A model generated the notes under the pieces. The model was not told the origin of the DNA, made no database searches, and was given only the letters and a program-made list of their open reading frames with translations. Positions 35,301 to 47,200 of a stretch of DNA of 64,000 nucleotides are shown in pieces. Position 1 is the first letter of the stretch; each line of letters opens with the position of its first letter. The DNA is from Heterohyrax brucei (taxonomy: Eukaryota > Chordata > Mammalia > Hyracoidea > Procaviidae), in contig CM053141.1 in NCBI GenBank assembly GCA_028571685.1, forward strand, positions 134,320,833 to 134,384,832. Direction: 5' to 3'. The translations under genes and the position numbers were made by a program.

Positions 35301-36225
35301 TTTCTTCCTTCCAGATGTGTGTATTGATGGAGATAAACTGACCTCTGAGCTTTGGCTGTATCCCACAGGTTCTGGTAGGAAGTGTTTTCATTCTCATTGG
35401 AATCCATAAATTTCTTTATTTCATCCTTGATTTCTTCTATAACCCATGGCTTTTTGAGCAAGATGTTGTTCAGTTTCCATGAGTTCCACTTTCTGTCTAT
35501 GTTTTTCCTGCTATTGATTTTAACTTTCATGGCTTTGTGATCTGAGAAGATGCTTTGCAGTAATTCAATGGTATGGATTTTGTTGAGAATTGCTTTATGT
35601 CCTAACATATAGTCTATTCTGGAGAATGTTCTATGTGCACTGGAGAAGAAGGTGTAGTTGTCTGCTGATGGATAGAAAGTTCTGTATATGTCAGTGAGGT
35701 CTAGTTGGTTAATTGTAGCAATAAGGTCTTCTGTGTCTTTACTGACCTTTTTTCAGATGATCTGTCCAATATTGAGAGTGGAGTGTTGAAGTCTCCCCCT
35801 ATTATTGTGGAGTGATCTATCTAATTTTTGAGTGTAGTTGGTGTTTCTTTGACATATTCAGGTGCTCTAATATTAGGTGTATAAATATCTAATATTGTTA
35901 AGTCCTGTTTGTGTACTGAACCTTTCAGCAATAATTAGTGTCCATCCTTGTGCATAATGGTGGATTTTACATTAAAATCGATTTTATCTGAAATTAGAAT
36001 TGCCACACCTGCTCTTCTTTGTTCATTGTTAGCTTGATATATGTTCTTCCATCCTTCAATTTTCAGTTTGTTCATATCTTTAGGTCTAAGGTGAGTTTCT
36101 TGTAGGCAACATATAGTTGGGTCATGTCTTTTGATCCAAGATGTCACTCAATGTTTCTTTACTGGAGCATGCAGTCCATTCACATTCAATGTAATTAGTG
36201 ATAGGTATGTGTTCGGTGCTGCCAT
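32395..36225 (-). pseudogene. L1 ORF2 (endonuclease-reverse transcriptase), copy A, broken
   Basis: ORF2 encodes the L1 endonuclease and reverse transcriptase that nick target DNA and copy L1 RNA into it. The start ATG at 36225 begins MAAPNTYLSLITLNVNGLHA, followed by a TGA at codon 26 (36150-36148), then WIKRHDPTICCLQETHLRPK with the catalytic Glu43 kept. The RT YADD-like motif reads SADD rather than FADD near 34120. The C-terminal part ([19 protein letters not shown], 32435-32728) is readable. It breaks into many short frames, so it cannot make a full protein. A 26-bp tandem duplication (33364-33389 repeated at 33390-33415) adds one of the indels. The total span of 3,831 bp is close to the usual 1,275-codon L1 ORF2. 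Confidence 0.9.
33364..33415. repeat. 26-bp tandem duplication within L1 ORF2 copy A
   Basis: GACATGGGTCTTGTTTCAAT plus GTATTG occurs twice in a row. Copy B has a single unit at the matching place (near 45185), so the duplication is private to copy A. Confidence 0.9.
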
Positions 36226-36659
36226 TGTGATATGTTTAGTTTTGTGTTGATGTTTTCTCCGTTGTTCTGTTTCTCTCTTGTTCTTCTTTTGAGACATTCT
36301 TCTTTGTGAGTTGATTTTTCACCTTTTTCAGGGTTGGTTCTGTGGTTGTTGAGACTCCTTTATTACATTTCTTGGTATGGTATATTGCATCTTTGTTGTG
36401 TTTTACGGCTGCCCCATCATCCTGCTTAATAAACTATGTGTAAACCCAATTTTAATTACTACTAGTCTTGTCAACTTCCTCCCATCTGGAAGAACTATAA
36501 CAATTGTAGTAAATCCCTCTTTTTAATATGTTGACATCATAGTTTTCCTGATATGATCACTGGATTATTTCTTTCACTATTATAGCTTTGAGTGAGTTTG
36601 GAGCCTTCCCTAACTGAGTAGGATTCTGGATGATGTGTTCTTCTACAGTATAAAGTTAG

Positions 36660-37612
36660 TGGTTTTGTTCTTCTAATCCAAAGCCAAGAGATTCTTTCAG
36701 TATTTCTTGTAGCTTTCAGCTGGTTTTTGCAAAGTCTCTGAATTTCTGTTTATCTGCAAATGTTTTAATTTCATTTTCATATTTGAAAGATAGTTTCGCA
36801 GAATATGTGATGCTTGCTTGAAAGTTCTTCTCCTTCGAGGCTTTGAATATGTCACACCACTGTCTCTGTGCCAACATCACTTCTGCTGAGAAATCTGATG
36901 AAAGCCTATAGGGTTTCCCTCTGAATGTTACCCTTACTTTGAGTCTTGCTGCTTTTGAAATTTTCTGCTTATGTTTCATTTTGTTAAGTTTGATGATAAT
37001 ATGTCTTGGGGTCTTTCTTTTGAGATCTGTATTAAGTGGAGTTCGATGTGCATCTTGGATATATTCTCTTCCTTCAAGATTTCTAGTAAGTTCTCTGACA
37101 GCAGTTCGGAGACAATACTGTCTGTGTTCTCAGGTGTCTCACCCTGTTTGGGGACTCCAATTAATCATAGGTTGTTCCTCTTAGTAGAGTCCCACACGCT
37201 TCTTAATGCTTCTTCATTTTTCTTCTTTCTTTTTTCCAATTTTTCCTCGTAGATGCTGGAGTCAGTAGCTCTGTCTTCCATGTCAGAAAGTCTATTTTCC
37301 ATTTGTTCCATTCTGTTTTCTTGGCTTTGGATTGAAGTTTCTATGTCTTTGATTTTGTTCTTGATCTGTTGGATTTCAGAATATTGTTGTTCCATCAGAT
37401 GGAACAGCTTGCTTAATTTTTCATTTCGCTCTGTTGCATTTTGTATAAAGTCTAGGAGAGCTCTACATACAATCCTTTTGTATTCACCTTTTGATAATTT
37501 CAGAAGTTTCTTCGTCTGGAAAGCTCTTTGGTTGTTTCATTTGGGGGCCTTCTGAAGCCATGGATGATTTTCTTGTTACTGCTTTCTCCAATGTCTGTTG
37601 CTTTCTGGGCAT
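36660..37612 (-). pseudogene. L1 ORF1 (RNA-binding chaperone), copy A, broken
   Basis: The ATG at 37612 starts MPRKQQTLEKAVTRKSSMAS, related to copy B. A coiled-coil-like segment follows (SEIQQIKNKIKDIETSIQSQ, 37385-37300) and ends in an RRM-like beginning (STKRNNL). The C-terminal domain is seen in ARLKVRVTFRGKPYRLSSDF and KEKNFQASITYSAKLSFKYE (36979-36716). In known L1s this protein trimerises through the coiled coil and binds L1 RNA. Here the reading frame is interrupted between the parts. The 3' limit near 36660 is approximate. Confidence 0.85.
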
Positions 37613-38645
37613 CACGTGAGTTAGTAACAGCTGGGAGAGATGCTGTGAGGATGGACCGTAGTTGCTTCTCTAAGTCATCTTAAAATCAAAAGTGAATAGT
37701 ATCTGACCACTTCCTGGGTCAGTCAGGTTTTCAGATGTACAGGGCCCTCTTCCCACTGGCACAGTAAGCCCTCTATATGCAACCCCAGATGTTATGAACT
37801 AGTTCAAAATGCAGCAAGGCTACTGCCCTGTTGGCCTCTGCTGACAGGCCCCAACTGTAGGGGACACTTTACTTTTCTGCCAGCAAAGCTCTCTCTGGCA
37901 GGCAAGCACAGAGGCTTCCATACTCAAGGAATTAGGTCTCACTGAGGCTTCCATACTCAAGATGGCGTCCTACACAAGATCTCATCCTGGCACCTCCATA
38001 CAAATTGGACCATGACAGAGGTGGAAAGAGAGGCCAGATGTGTTGAAATGCACAGAGTCCACAGTCTCTGTTGCTGGGCCCCAGCTGTAGGCGATGCTGT
38101 GTAAACTACTGCTTTTCTGGTGGAAAAGCACTATCTTGCAGTCAGGCTCTGCCTCTCAGGCTAAGAATTAGGTCCAGCCTAGGCCTCCATAACCAAGATG
38201 GTGTCCCATACAAGCTCGCCACCTGGCATCTCTGTACAGGCTTCACCATGGCAGAGGCAGAAAGAGAGGCCAAAGGTGGCCAGATGCATCGAGTCCCAAG
38301 CGGGGCCCCCCAAATATGGCAACTTCACCCACTGAGCCCACCAGCAGCGTGTCTGAGACTAGCTGCTAGTCAAGACCCAGCTCCACAGGCCAGCCAAGAC
38401 AGAGGGAAAAAGAAAAAAAGTCAAAATGGTGAGTTGCCTTCAGTCTGTGAAAGCAAGGACTAGCCAGGAACAGGAGTCAACTAAAGACAGGAGGTTTTCT
38501 GTTCAGTGGTATGAAGTCCAAATTGACAGCCCTATGCCGTGTCCTAGGGTGACCAGAAGGCTCCATTTAATTGTCAGTTCAGGTCTTAGTTTCCAGAGAG
38601 ATTTAGAGAGATGTGTGCTTAGTCTGCCGTCTTGACTCCAGCTCC
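37613..38645 (-). promoter_or_regulatory. L1 5' UTR, copy A, with two monomer-like units
   Basis: Two related units lie about 235 bp apart (about 37846-37975 and 38078-38210 on the plus strand). Each carries a GGGCCCC-like start, a TCTGG-GGA-AAGC middle, AGAATTAGGTC and CAAGATGG-GTCC. In known L1s the 5' UTR holds the internal promoter. The 5' end carries a YY1-like site that has changed to GCCGTCTT (38626-38633, versus GCCATCTT in copy B). Confidence 0.65.
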
Positions 38646-38656
38646 TGGAATTATTA

Positions 38657-39145
38657 ACATTTGTATAAGCTGTAAAATTTTAACATGTTTTTGAAATTTC
38701 TGTATATATTCTTCTTATCTATTTTCTTCCAATATATCAGCTCTCAGGGCTGCTGAAAACTTATGTTTTATTTTTCTTACAGACTATTACTTAGAATTTC
38801 TTTGTATCTCTGTGAAATGTGGGAGCCCATAGAGTGCTACTATGCATCAGCATTCATATAATAAAACTAACTCTCTACCACCCACCATCTTCTCTATTCG
38901 TTATGATGAGTTCGCAAGTTCAAAGCCACAATGATTCAGGATTTGCACCCTCTTCATAATCAAATAAGTCACTGACAAATAAAAAAAGAAATCCAACTAC
39001 CACATCAATGGTCAGCAGAATGTTATGAACAGATTGATGCAGCTCTTAAGATACTGCTGCAGCTGAGACATTGAGCCTGCCAGCATTGGCAGTGCTGTCT
39101 CTTAAAGAAGACAGGTTTCCCATGTGATCAGACAGTGAACCACCA
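38657..39145. other. No recognised feature
   Basis: AT-rich unique-looking DNA right of L1 copy A. Confidence 0.45.
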
Positions 39146-39320
39146 CCATGACAACTCATAGTCCGTGCTGTCAAGTTGCTTCCAACTGATAGTGACCCTA
39201 CAGGACAAGGGAGAACTGCCCCTATAGAGTTTCCCAGAAGTGTCTGGTGGATTTGAACTGCCGACGTTTTGGTTAGCAGCCATAGCACTTAACCACTGTG
39301 CCACCAGGGTTTCCTGACAA
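39146..39320 (-). mobile_element. AfroSINE (-)
   Basis: Antisense copy with well-kept consensus text: CTGATAGTGACCCTACAGG, GTCTGGTGGATTTGAACTGC, GGTTAGCAGCCATAGCACTT, AACCACTGTGCCACCAGGGT. Confidence 0.9.
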
Positions 39321-39661
39321 CCCATGGCACGTTAAAAAAGTCTGTAGTGGTGGCGCAGCAACATGATGTCTTAGCTGGCTCAGTGGTGTTCAAACAAAGG
39401 AGAAAATTCAGTACACCTTAAAAAAGACCATGTATACTTATAAATAAGGATTTACTCTGACTTCACACATCATGATTTAGACACAATGGGGGAACAGAGT
39501 TGTATTTTCTTTTCATATCAGAAACCATGTAAGAATAGTTTCATTTACTCTCTCTCCAGGAAACCGAGTCTTCAAGGTTATTTTCTTCTTATGAAGTGGC
39601 AAAACCACTCCTGATGTTTTCTTTGTGTTCAGTTTAGAGACATTCAGAAGGCCTCTCCCTC

Positions 39662-39832
39662 CGGAAAACCAGCATTTAGTGGTTGAGAGTTTGGCTGCTA
39701 ACCAAAAGACTTGCAGTTCAAATCCACCAGCTGTTCCATGGAAACCCTATTCAGCAATTCTACTCTGTCCTATAGGGTTGCTATGAGTTAGAATCAACTC
39801 TACACAGCAGAGTTGGGGTTTTTTATTTGTTT
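39662..39832 (+). mobile_element. AfroSINE (+)
   Basis: Sense copy: GCATTTAGTGGTTGAGAGTT, GGCTGCTAACCAAAAGACTT, TTCAAATCCACCAGCTGTTC, TCTGTCCTATAGGGTTGCTA, TGAGTTAGAATCAACTC. Confidence 0.9.
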
Positions 39833-39844
39833 TATTCACAGATT

Positions 39845-40065
39845 CCAGAGCTGTCTAAGAACTTTGTATGTGTTTAATCCTTGTAACAATGCTCTAAGAC
39901 TGGTGATTTTATTATCATCCCATTTTAAAGATGAAGAGACTCAGTGGAGTTCAGGAAAACTTGTCTAAGCTATTCTGCTGAGAAGTGACTGTCAGGATTT
40001 AAACCCAGACCCTCAATGTCAGAGCCTATCTAAGCTTTAACTCACTGCACAATGAATCCTCTTAA
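39845..40065 (+). repeat. MIR-type SINE
   Basis: TTGTAACAATGCTCTAAGAC, CATTTTAAAGATGAAGAGAC, TCAGTGGAGTTCAGGAAAAC and AGGATTTAAACCCAGACCCT are MIR motifs in order. Confidence 0.8.
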
Positions 40066-40313
40066 TACCAAACAACAGAGTAGAAGTGTGCTCCCAAGCA
40101 AGTCAGTCCCCCTGGTCCCCATCTCTGGCTCCTTTTATTTATGTATTTATTTATATTAGAAGCATAGTTAAGGATGATGTCAACTTGGATATTCCACTTT
40201 AACTCAAACAAAAAGGTATCTCATCATTTTCTGCTCTTCAAAATCATCCTAGAATACCTACAACCTAGTACTTTAATTAAAAGCTATTTTAAAAATATCA
40301 AAGGTTTGTATTA
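40066..40313. other. No recognised feature
   Basis: Unique-looking DNA adjoining the candidate exon. Confidence 0.4.
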
Positions 40314-40480
40314 TTATTGCTTCATCTTCTTGAATGCCTTGGTTCTCTTTAAGAGCTTATCTTTTTTCCCAAACGCGAATTTGGGGGGAAAGCAGTACGT
40401 CTTCTGGCTCTTGAACGCTGGTTGCCTCTGAAGCTCATTATGACAAGTCACTTTCTGAAGCTGGATCTGTAGCTCTGGAC
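40314..40480 (-). other. Candidate last coding exon (unproven)
   Basis: A minus frame ends in a double stop (TAATAA, about 40312-40318) after a strongly basic end: TYCFPPKFAFGKKDKLLKRT then KAFKKMKQ. It follows a possible splice acceptor (ATGCTCATTTGTCCAG/AG near 40477). The codons keep several CpGs (GCGTTC, ACGTAC, TTCGCG), unusual in this CpG-poor region. I do not recognise the protein, no other exon was found in the window, and it may be a chance frame or a pseudogene piece. Confidence 0.22.
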
Positions 40481-40517
40481 AAATGAGCATACAAAGCTTT
40501 AAATAAACATACAACAT

Positions 40518-41489
40518 TTACATTATGCTGTTTCTTAAAATGATTTATCATCATTTTCTTCTTTCAGTCCCGCTCTCTGAACATAAAAGACGTGCGCTTT
40601 TGCTGTTTATACAAACCAAATCCTCTGTTTGCTCTGATTAAGCATTCATAGGTCTTTAATATAGTACAGGCATTAGATTTGGAATTATTCCCTTTGGGGG
40701 GGTGGTGTTAGATACATTAGCCAACAGAGATAAGGAAGGGCACCAGGGTTTAATTGCCATTAAAATAGATACTGAGAACAACAAAAATAGAAGGCAGGAG
40801 AACAGTCTGTCTTCTCATTTTCTGGCATGGTGAGTGAAGTTCTAGGATCCTTTGAAGATATAGGAAATAGGTGCTTGGGACAGGTTAATTCCTGAGTTCC
40901 TAATCGGCTGGTGTTTAAAACATTATTAAGAAGAGAGAGAACCTCAAAGCTGCCAGGGAAGAGCCTTCATTCAGCTCTGCCTGAACTGGGCACGGCTGTC
41001 CTTCAGTGGGATCCAATCACACCATCCCCAAATCTACTGACCCTCAGAAATGATTTCAGAAACGGGGAGACAGAAACTTTCTTCTTCTGTGTCCCCAGGA
41101 AGCTGGCTGGACAGAAAGGAAGTTTTCACAGGTATTTCAACTGGAAACTTTATTTTTCACTGTTTCATAACCAGCAAATCTGTCAGCTTTTTCTTTTTCA
41201 TTCTATTCATGAAAATTGTGAACAGATCTTGTCGGTCTGCCCCAGAAGCAGACACTTGTGGTCGATCACAGGTTTGAGCAACTTGACCTATTAACTCACA
41301 GGGATGTAAGTGCTTTTGTTTTTAGAATGACTATGTAAATCCCACATATTTTTGCTTTAGTTTAGAAATCTTTAACTTTCCTGGGTTTTAATACAGAAAC
41401 AGGGGGTCAGGATGCAGGGCAATAAAACAAAGACTTGCCATTTGAGTAGGGCCCAGCAAGAATTTATCAGAATGGGGAAAATTTTAAAC
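40518..41489. other. No recognised feature
   Basis: A 127-codon plus frame at 40911-41294 has no domain. It overlaps a second frame and no repeat is recognised. It could contain conserved non-coding DNA. Confidence 0.4.
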
Positions 41490-41745
41490 TAAAAATATAC
41501 TGGGTGGCTCCATTTATTTGGAATTCTAGAAGGAGCAAAACTAATCTACAGTGACAGAAAGCAGATCAGAGGTTGCCTGAGACTGGGGGTGGGGTTAGGG
41601 GTTGGCTGGGAAGGAACACAGGGAACGTTGTTGGATGATTGAAATATTCTGCATCTTAATTGTAGTGGTTGCACAAATTAAAGTCATCAAGCCATAAACT
41701 TAAAAGTGAGTGTATTTTATGTAAATTATACCACCATACAGTTGT
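41490..41745 (+). repeat. Old L1 (L1M-type) 3' UTR fragment
   Basis: Sense L1 text: GCTCCATTTATTTGGAATTC, GAGCAAAACTAATCTACAGT, GACAGAAAGCAGATCAGAGG, TTGCCTGAGACTGGGGGTGG, AAATTATACCACC. Collinear with 11430-11700. Confidence 0.7.
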
Positions 41746-41785
41746 TTTTTAATACATATATATATACATACATATATATATAGGC
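41746..41785. repeat. TA-rich microsatellite
   Basis: ATACATATATATATACATAC and ATATATATAGG follow the end of the L1M tail. Confidence 0.75.
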
Positions 41786-42224
41786 ATAAATTACTCAGAA
41801 GCCATGGGAAACCTTTTTAAATCATCTTTTATTTTAATACAAAAGAAAATACTTGAGCTAATACTCCAGGAGTCATTAATGGTTGAACGGATTTTTTTCC
41901 AAACAAAAATAACATATATCCATCAGCTTTAAGTGCTGTAGCTGACAGGCCGAGCCTGCTGTTGCCAACCAGTGTCTGGGAAGTTTGAGGGTGCCTTTGC
42001 AGGCCCAGCTCCCTGCTGTCTCCCAAATAACCTGAGGTTTTTGTACTGTGCATGACAGTGTGACAATGGATCAGAAGGCAACCAAATTAATTGCATTGCT
42101 TGTGGCGCAAGATGTGCTTTTTATCTCCCACATGGGCATGGAATTAAGTATCCATCAGCCATGTGGCAAGCACATCTTTCTCATTTCTCAAGTGAGAGTG
42201 CTGGAATATTATCCGTGTCTCCAT
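41786..42224. other. Unique AT-rich block (candidate regulatory DNA)
   Basis: No repeat recognised. Includes homeodomain-like text CAACCAAATTAATTGCATTG near 42079. Whether it is conserved cannot be told from one sequence. Confidence 0.3.
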
Positions 42225-42880
42225 TCACCGGGGCCAGTATGATGGTGGAGCAGGAAGGCGCTTGTCGTCAATCCCCGCCCTTGCAAGCGTCTGCAGTCTG
42301 CAAGAGGCAGGCCACGGCTCAGAGAGAGGGGCCCGGGCAAGCCCTGTGGTCAGCTCTATTAGAAAAAAAGGAGCCCCTGCAGGCTGATCCTGACCTGTGG
42401 CCCAGCCCGGGATCCTGGAACCCGAGGTGACAAGGGCCCCACTGTCGGGAGTCCCTTGCAGGCCTTCCACCCGTCTGTCCCTCCCTCTCCTGGCTGCCCC
42501 GGAGATTCTACCCAGGCCAGTAGCACAGCACACAGCCCTTGACAGATGGAGAGGTTTAGGTTTTGTGATTCAGCAGTTGATAGTGAGCGTTTCCCCCCCC
42601 AGAGAAAAACCATCCAGAGCCAAGCTGTTTCTTTCTCTGTGGTCCTGCAGGCCCTTGGAGTGTTTACACTAACTCCAGGCCAGGGAGGAGAATTTACAGC
42701 CTTATCACAGGAATTAAAGGCACTGTCGGCCGGCGGGGGGATGTGTGTCTCCCGTGCTTTTTTTCCAAGGGAGACTTTCGGTTTGGCATTCTCTCTTTCC
42801 TCTTCGGCCCGGAGTTCCTCTTTGAAGATTTTCTGTCCTGTTTACTGGGATCATGAGGATTTATTTATTTATTTATTTTA
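42225..42880. other. GC-rich unique block
   Basis: A locally GC-rich, repeat-free segment with several CpGs (CACCGGGGCCAG, GTCGGCCGGCGGGGGGATG). Four overlapping frames of 84-111 codons occur on both strands without motifs. It is more like a small CpG-richer regulatory patch than a coding exon. Confidence 0.35.
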
Positions 42881-43080
42881 AAACTTCTATCCCGATATTA
42901 ATGTTAAGGAAACGGTTTAAGAAAGTAGTCTCTTAAAAACTACTGAATTAAATTGACTCAACAGAAAGATATGCTTCAGACTGGCATTTCTTTTTTAAAA
43001 AATGCATTCAACCTGAAGTTTATACAAACGACTGTTTAAAATGTATGTACAGTATAAAGAGCAATGATACAACGGATACC

Positions 43081-43167
43081 TGTGTACCTAGAACAGACAA
43101 AAACTCGCAGCCGTCTAGTTGACCTGTGTACCTAGAACAGACAAAAACTCAGAGCCGTCCAGTTGAT
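43081..43167. repeat. 44-bp direct duplication at the edge of a SINE
   Basis: TGTGTACCTAGAACAGACAA and AAACTC-AGCCGTC-AGTTGA occur twice (43081 and 43125) with three differences. The unit covers the SINE's target-site duplication and the start of its tail, so it arose after the SINE inserted. Confidence 0.85.
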
Positions 43168-44127
43168 TTTGATGCAGAACAACCTTACAGGATCTGCCCC
43201 ATAGGGTTTCTTTCTTTTTTAATTTTTATTTGACATAACTGAGTGAAAATGTACATTCACATATAAATTTACATGCCCCCCTATATGCAGCTTCCACTGC
43301 TCTCCCTGTCCGGTGACAGCACACTATTCTTCTCTGCTCCATATATGTCGCATCCTCCCAACAGCCTCCTTTCCCCTCCTGTCGGTCCATTCCCCTTCCT
43401 CCAGCCAGAGGTCAGCAAGATGATATCCTATATATGTATAGAACCATAAAGTGCTTCCAATATATGGTCACTCTGCTTTGCCAAGTCCAATCCATTCCTG
43501 TCCAAAGAGTGGACCTTTGTTATAATTTATGGGAAAGGGCAGCATCAGGGCAGGGGGCAATGCTCTCAGAGGAACCCCAAAACCACTGGACCATCAATTG
43601 AGGTCTTTTAGTGGAGATCTCATGATGCACCTCTTTATTCTTGTGTTGCCAGTGAGACTCCTCTCTGTGAGCTCCATCGTGGCTATCACTGGTGGCGGCC
43701 AGGCAACATCCGGTTCTTCCGGTCCCAAGTCAATGTAGGCACCCACTCTTGTGGGTCTCTCCATCTTCTCGATTGTCTTTACCGCATGTCATTTTGGTCC
43801 TCGGTGAGCATCCGTTCCTGTTGAGTTGGGACCATTTGCTGTGTCCTCGGATGGCAGCTTGGCAGCTTCTAAGACCCCAGACGCCACTCACCAATGTGGA
43901 GTGCAGACAGCTCTCTTAGCAAAATGCTAGTTGTGCCAATTGGCCTGGAATTCGCCTAAGAGCATGGTCCCCCACCCCCTGCCCCAGCTACTCTATCCTT
44001 GCAGTATTGAGTTAAGATGGAAGGAGTACTCAAGCTATGCTGAAGTCCACTTAATGTTGTTCTTGTTCCTAATGTGTGCTGTCACCGCTTTCTCCCAACT
44101 AGATTTCTAGTAACTATCTAAACTAAA

Positions 44128-44158
44128 CCCTCCCCCCTCACCCTCCCACCCTCCCCTC
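44128..44158 (-). other. G-rich tract in the L1 3' UTR (copy B)
   Basis: Plus-strand text CCCTCCCCCCTCACCCTCCC followed by ACCCTCCCC. In L1 orientation this gives six G runs of at least three separated by 1-3 bases, a strong quadruplex pattern, conserved in position with copy A. Confidence 0.8.
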
Positions 44159-44212
44159 TCTTGCAGCTGTCAAAGACTCTTTTCTTCTATACACAAGTCT
44201 GTTTTTGAAATC

Positions 44213-47200
44213 TTATCGTAGAGGTCTCATACAGTATTTGTCCTTTTGTCGCTGACTACTTTCACTCAACATAATGTCTTCCAGTTGAAACCAGGTTAGG
44301 AGATGTTTCCTGGAATCATCGCTATTCTTTATCATTGTGTATTGCTCCATTGAGTATATGTACCACAGTTTACCTATCCATTCTTCTATTGTTGGGCATC
44401 TGGGTTGATTCCACCTTTTTGCTATTGTGGACTGTGCCGCGATGAACATTCTGGTGCATGTGTCCATTGGTGTGAAAGGCCTTGAATCTGTAGGATATAT
44501 TCCAAGTAGTGGAATTACAGGGTCAAATGGTATATCAATATCCATTTTTTTAAGGAAGGGCCAGATTGCCTTCCAAAGAGGCTGGACCATTTTGCAACCC
44601 CACCAACAGTGTAGGAGGGTTCCACTTTCTCCACAGGCTCTCCAGCATTTGTTGTTTTGTGTTTTCTGGATCATGGCCAATCTTGTTGGGGTGAGATGGT
44701 ATCTCATTGTTGTCTTGATTTGAATTTCTTTAATAACTAAAGATCATGAACATGTCCGCATGTGTTTTTTGGCTGCCTGGATCTCCTCTTTAGTGAAGTG
44801 TCTGTCCATCTCCTTTGCCCATCGCTTAATTGGATGGTTTATCTTCTTGTTGTTGATATTTTGTAGTATCTTATAGATTATGGAGATCAGGCGTCGGTCT
44901 GACATAGAGTTGCCAAATATTTTTTCCCATTCTGTGGGTGTTCTTTTAATTCTATTAATAAAGTCTTTGGGTGAGCAAAAGTGTTTGATTCTTAATAGTT
45001 CCCATTTATCTATTTTCTCTTCTGTTGATTGAGGTTTCTTTGACAGATTTTGGAGTCTGTCCTCATTGTGTATTAAAACTTCCATTGTTGTTCCTACCTT
45101 TCCTTGGATGAGCTTTATCGTTTTAGGTTTGATATTTAGGTCTTTTATCCAGTTGGAGTTGATTTTTGTATAAGGTGTAAGATACGGATCTTGATTCAGT
45201 TTATTGCAGATGGATAACCAATTTTGTCAGCACGATTTGTTGAAGATACTGTTTTTACCCCAGTTTAATGTCTTAGGGCCTTTGTTGAATATCAACTGTT
45301 TATAGGCAGATGGTGTCATCTCTGGGGTCTCAATTCTGTTCCATTGATTCATCTGTCTGTTCTTGTACCAGTGCCAGGCTGCTTTGACCACTGTGGCAGT
45401 GTAGTATGTTCTAAGGTGAGGTAATGAGAGGCCTCCCAGTGTGTTCTTCTTCTTTAGTAGTACCATACTTATCCGGGGCTTCTTCCCTTTCCAAACAAAA
45501 TTGGTGATTTGTTTCTCCATCTCATTAAAAAATGATGCTGGAACTTGTATTGGGATTGCGCTGTATAAATAAATTGCTTTGGATAAAATAGACATTTTCA
45601 CAATGTTAAGTCTTCCTATCCATGAGCAGGGTAAGTTTTTCCATTTATCTAAGTCTCTCTTAGTTTCTTGTAGTAAGGGCTTGTAGTTCTCTTTGTAAAG
45701 GTCTGTTGTTCCTCTGGTTAGATTAATTCCTAGGTACTTTATCTTCTTAGGGGCTATCATAAATGGTATTGATTTAATAATTTCCTCCTTAACAGTCTCG
45801 TTGATGGTGTAAAGGAAACCTACTGATTTACTTATGTTTATCTTGTATACTGAGACTTTGCTGAACTCTTCTATAAGTTTGAGTAGCTTACTTATAGATT
45901 CCTTGGGGTTCTCTGCATATACAATCATATCATCTGCGAACAGGGAGATTTTAACTTCCTCTTTCCTGATGCAGATGCCCTTTATTTCTTCATCTTGTCG
46001 AATTGCTCTGGCTAGAACTTCTAGCACAATGTTGAATAGGAGAAGTGAGAGTGGGCATCCTTGTCTAGTTCCTGATCTCAGGGGAAAGTCTTTCAGTCTC
46101 TCTCCATTCAGGATGATGTGGGCAATTGGCTTTGTATAAATGGCCCTTATTGTGTTGAGGAATTTGCCGTCTATGCCCATTTTGCTAAGAGTTTTTAGCA
46201 TGAACAGGTGTTGGACTTTATCAAATGCCTTTTCGGCATCAATGGACAAAATCAGGTGATCTTTGTCTTTTGTGTTATTTATGTGGTTAATCACATTAAT
46301 TGTTTTCCTGATGTTGAACCAGCCTTGCATCCCTGGTATGAATCTCACTTGGTCATGATGGATTATTTTCTTGATATGTTGTTGTATTCTGTTGGCCAGA
46401 ATTTTGTTGAAGATTTTTGCATCTAGGTTCATGAGTGATATTGGTCTATAGTTCTCTGTCTTTGTTGGATGTTTCCCTGGCTTAGGTATCAGAGTTATAC
46501 TGGCTTCATAGAATGAGTTTGGGAGTACTCCATCCCTTTCTATACTGTGAAATAGTCTCAATAGTATTGGGGATAACTCTTCTCTAAATGCTTGGTAGAA
46601 TTCTGCCGTGAAGCCATCTGGGCCCGGACTTTTTTTGGTTGGCAGTATTTTGATGACCTTTTCAATCTCTTCCTTTGTGATGGGTTTATTAAGTTGTTCT
46701 GCTTCACGTTGTGATAATTTGGGTAGGTGGTATGAGTCAAGGAATTTGTCCATTTCCCCTAGGTTTTCAAATTTGTTAGAGTACAGTCTTTCATAGTATT
46801 CTGTTATGATAGTTTTGATTTCTGTTTCATCTGTGGTGACCACTCCCCTCTCATTTCTAATTTGGGTTATTTGTTTCCTTTCCTGCTTTTCTTTAGTAAG
46901 TTTAGCCAGTGGTTTATCAATTTTGTTGATCTTTTCAAAAAACCAGCTTTTGGTCTTTTCAATTTTTTCAATTGTTTTTCTATTCTCTAATTCATTTAGC
47001 TCTGCTCTAATCTTTATGATCTCATTTCTTCTGGTGCCCGAGGGGTTCCTCTGTTGTTCTCTTTCTACTTGTTCAAGCTGTAGAGTTAGTTCCTTCATTT
47101 GGTTTCTTTCTTCCTTCCAGATGTGTGCATTTATGGAGATAAACAGACCTCTGAGCACTGCTTTGGCTGTATCCCATAGGTTCTGGTACGAAGTGTTTTC

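Larger units (their letters stand above)
31414..38656 (-). mobile_element. Full-length L1, copy A (older, decayed)
   Basis: A complete L1 on the minus strand: body 31425-38645 (7,221 bp), flanked by the 11-bp direct repeat TGGAATTATTA at 31414-31424 and 38646-38656. The insertion site reads TGTT/AATAAT in L1 orientation, typical of L1 endonuclease nicking. Order 5' to 3': 5' UTR (38645-37613), ORF1 (from 37612), spacer, ORF2 (36225-32395) and a 3' UTR of about 1 kb. Both ORFs have many stops and indels. The layout and text are the same as copy B at 43.2 kb but more diverged. No SINE has inserted in it. Confidence 0.95.

Noticed and set aside
34997-37555. Plus frames that resemble membrane proteins
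   Set aside because: Antisense shadows of L1 copy A ORF1 and ORF2.
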